Source: Pomphorhynchus laevis (taxonomy: Eukaryota; Acanthocephala; Palaeacanthocephala; Echinorhynchida; Pomphorhynchidae). Taken from it: a DNA stretch of 64,000 nt. Of this stretch, positions 63,116-64,000 are shown one piece after another. The position numbers and the translations under genes are program-made. Location: NCBI GenBank assembly GCA_012934845.2, contig WNNJ02000362.1, positions 1 to 64,000 of the forward strand, in the 5' to 3' direction. The number at the start of each line of letters is the position of its first letter. The first letter of the stretch is position 1. The notes below the pieces were generated by a model that was not told where the DNA came from, searched no databases, and saw nothing but the letters and a program-made list of their open reading frames with translations.

Positions 63116-63225
63116 GGGCCAAGTACTGAACCTTGATATGTACTGACCTTGATATGTACTGAATGTACTGACATTCAGTACTGACATAGTACTGAACCTT
63201 GAATAGGGCCAAGTACTGAACCATT
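63116..63225. repeat. scrambled junction between two LINE copies
   Basis: Contains repeated bits of AAGTACTGAACCTTGA and TATGTACTGA in direct and inverted order (63116-63222). AGGGCCAAGTACTGAACC occurs twice. It lies exactly between the - strand copy i and the + strand copy j. Confidence 0.7.
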
Positions 63226-64000
63226 TTCTTCCTCCTCCGTAGCATGGTTCGCCTCATATCTATCCGACCGTTCCTTTCGCGTCTGTTCTAATTCATCATC
63301 CTCCCCTCCCATCCCTATTTTTTGCGGGGTCCCACAAGGTTCAGTCCTAGGTCCCCTGCTTTTCTCTCTTTTGCTTGGCGATCTCTCTCCATTTATCAAA
63401 CCTTACTCCTTTAACGTCATGCAATACGCCGATGACATTCTAATCTATGCTCATGCACCCGCACATCGCATACACGATATCGGCATTTCTGCCTCCAACT
63501 GTCTTTCTTCTATCTTCAAACGTCTCTCCGATCTCCATCTCGTTCTAAACCCCGAAAAGTCCAAAATAATGTGGATCCTTCCCCGTAAACCAAACATATC
63601 TTTTCCCATTGTATCTTTTGCCTCATCGATCATCCCCATAGTCCACAATCTCACTTTCTTAGGCTTCCATTTCGATGATCACCTTTCCCTTAAACCCTTC
63701 GTCCGTGACAAGGTCCGCTCATCTAACTTAATTCTCCGTGACATCCGCCGTATCCGCCCCCTTATCGACTTCCGTTCTTGTACGTCTCTTCTTTCATCGC
63801 TTCTTTTCCCTAAAATCGATTACTGCCTTAGCCTTTTCGCCAATTCTCCAAAATCCATCATCCTACCCCTACAACGAATAATCAACACCGCCGTTCGAGT
63901 AATCTTTCGTCTCCGTCGCTTCGACCACACATCCACATATTTTTGCCCAACTCTCCTGGCCCACCATCCACATCCGCATCAAACTCCGCCTTCTTCTCGT
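63216..64000 (+). mobile_element. CR1-like LINE RT (copy j), runs off the window
   Basis: GVPQGSVLGPLLFSLLLGDL near 63330, MQYADDILIYAHAPAHRIHD, LVLNPEKSKIMWILPRK, LTFLGFHFDDHLSLKPFVRD, LPLQRIINTAVRVIFRLRRF. An extra T near 63943 shifts the frame compared with copy c. It is open for about 200 codons before that. The 3' end is outside the window. Confidence 0.85.

Overview
This window looks like nuclear DNA from an invertebrate animal. It is very AT-rich, its genes are broken by long AT-rich introns with GT..AG borders, and it holds many non-LTR retrotransposon copies, one Penelope-like element and one Ty3/Gypsy-like fragment. The host proteins are animal-like. A selenocysteine-containing thioredoxin glutathione reductase (TGR) with a dithiol glutaredoxin domain recalls helminth worms, but I cannot assign a species or phylum from sequence alone. 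I saw no bacterial operons, rRNA, convincing tRNA or CRISPR. Host genes: (1) 1084-10932, + strand, the C-terminal half of a long-chain acyl-CoA synthetase in six exons, with the N-terminal half outside the window. A Penelope-like element lies antisense in its 4-kb fourth intron. (2) 13697-14536, + strand, an intronless gene for the complex I 8-kDa-type iron-sulfur subunit NDUFS8 (TYKY). (3) 22227-38024, - strand, an eleven-exon TGR of about 630 residues. It has a glutaredoxin CPYC site, the CVNVGC flavoprotein redox site and a C-terminal Gly-Cys-Sec-Gly in which Sec is an in-frame TGA. A SECIS-like hairpin lies about 390 nt downstream of that TGA. One TGR intron carries a 370-bp tandem array between 282-bp direct repeats. 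Mobile and repeat DNA: one CR1-like LINE family recurs at 15.4, 16.6-20.6, 39.7-40.5, 44.4-46.0, 58.0, 60.1, 62.2-63.1 and 63.2-64.0 kb, with a shared 3' tail ending in CATTTGCCACATTAAA or a close variant. A jockey/CR1-like relative lies at 43.4-44.3 kb, and a different EN-RT LINE at 52.8-55.6 kb sits inside a minisatellite. The minisatellite (52.6-58.0 kb, mostly about 155 near-identical 15-bp units) runs in frame into LINE ORF2 codons for QRIIN, so it appears to have grown out of a LINE coding sequence. A Ty3/Gypsy-like gag-PR-RT fragment (58.2-60.0 kb), with an oppositely oriented piece of the same region beside it, splits a LINE copy. Several older LINE remnants (38.2, 46.6-47.0, 49.0-49.3, 50.5-51.1 kb) and small foldback repeats fill the rest. 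The best leads are the selenoprotein TGR with its SECIS and possible cassette exon, hammerhead-like sequence boxes in the 370-bp array and in the Penelope 3' UTR, and the LINE-born minisatellite.
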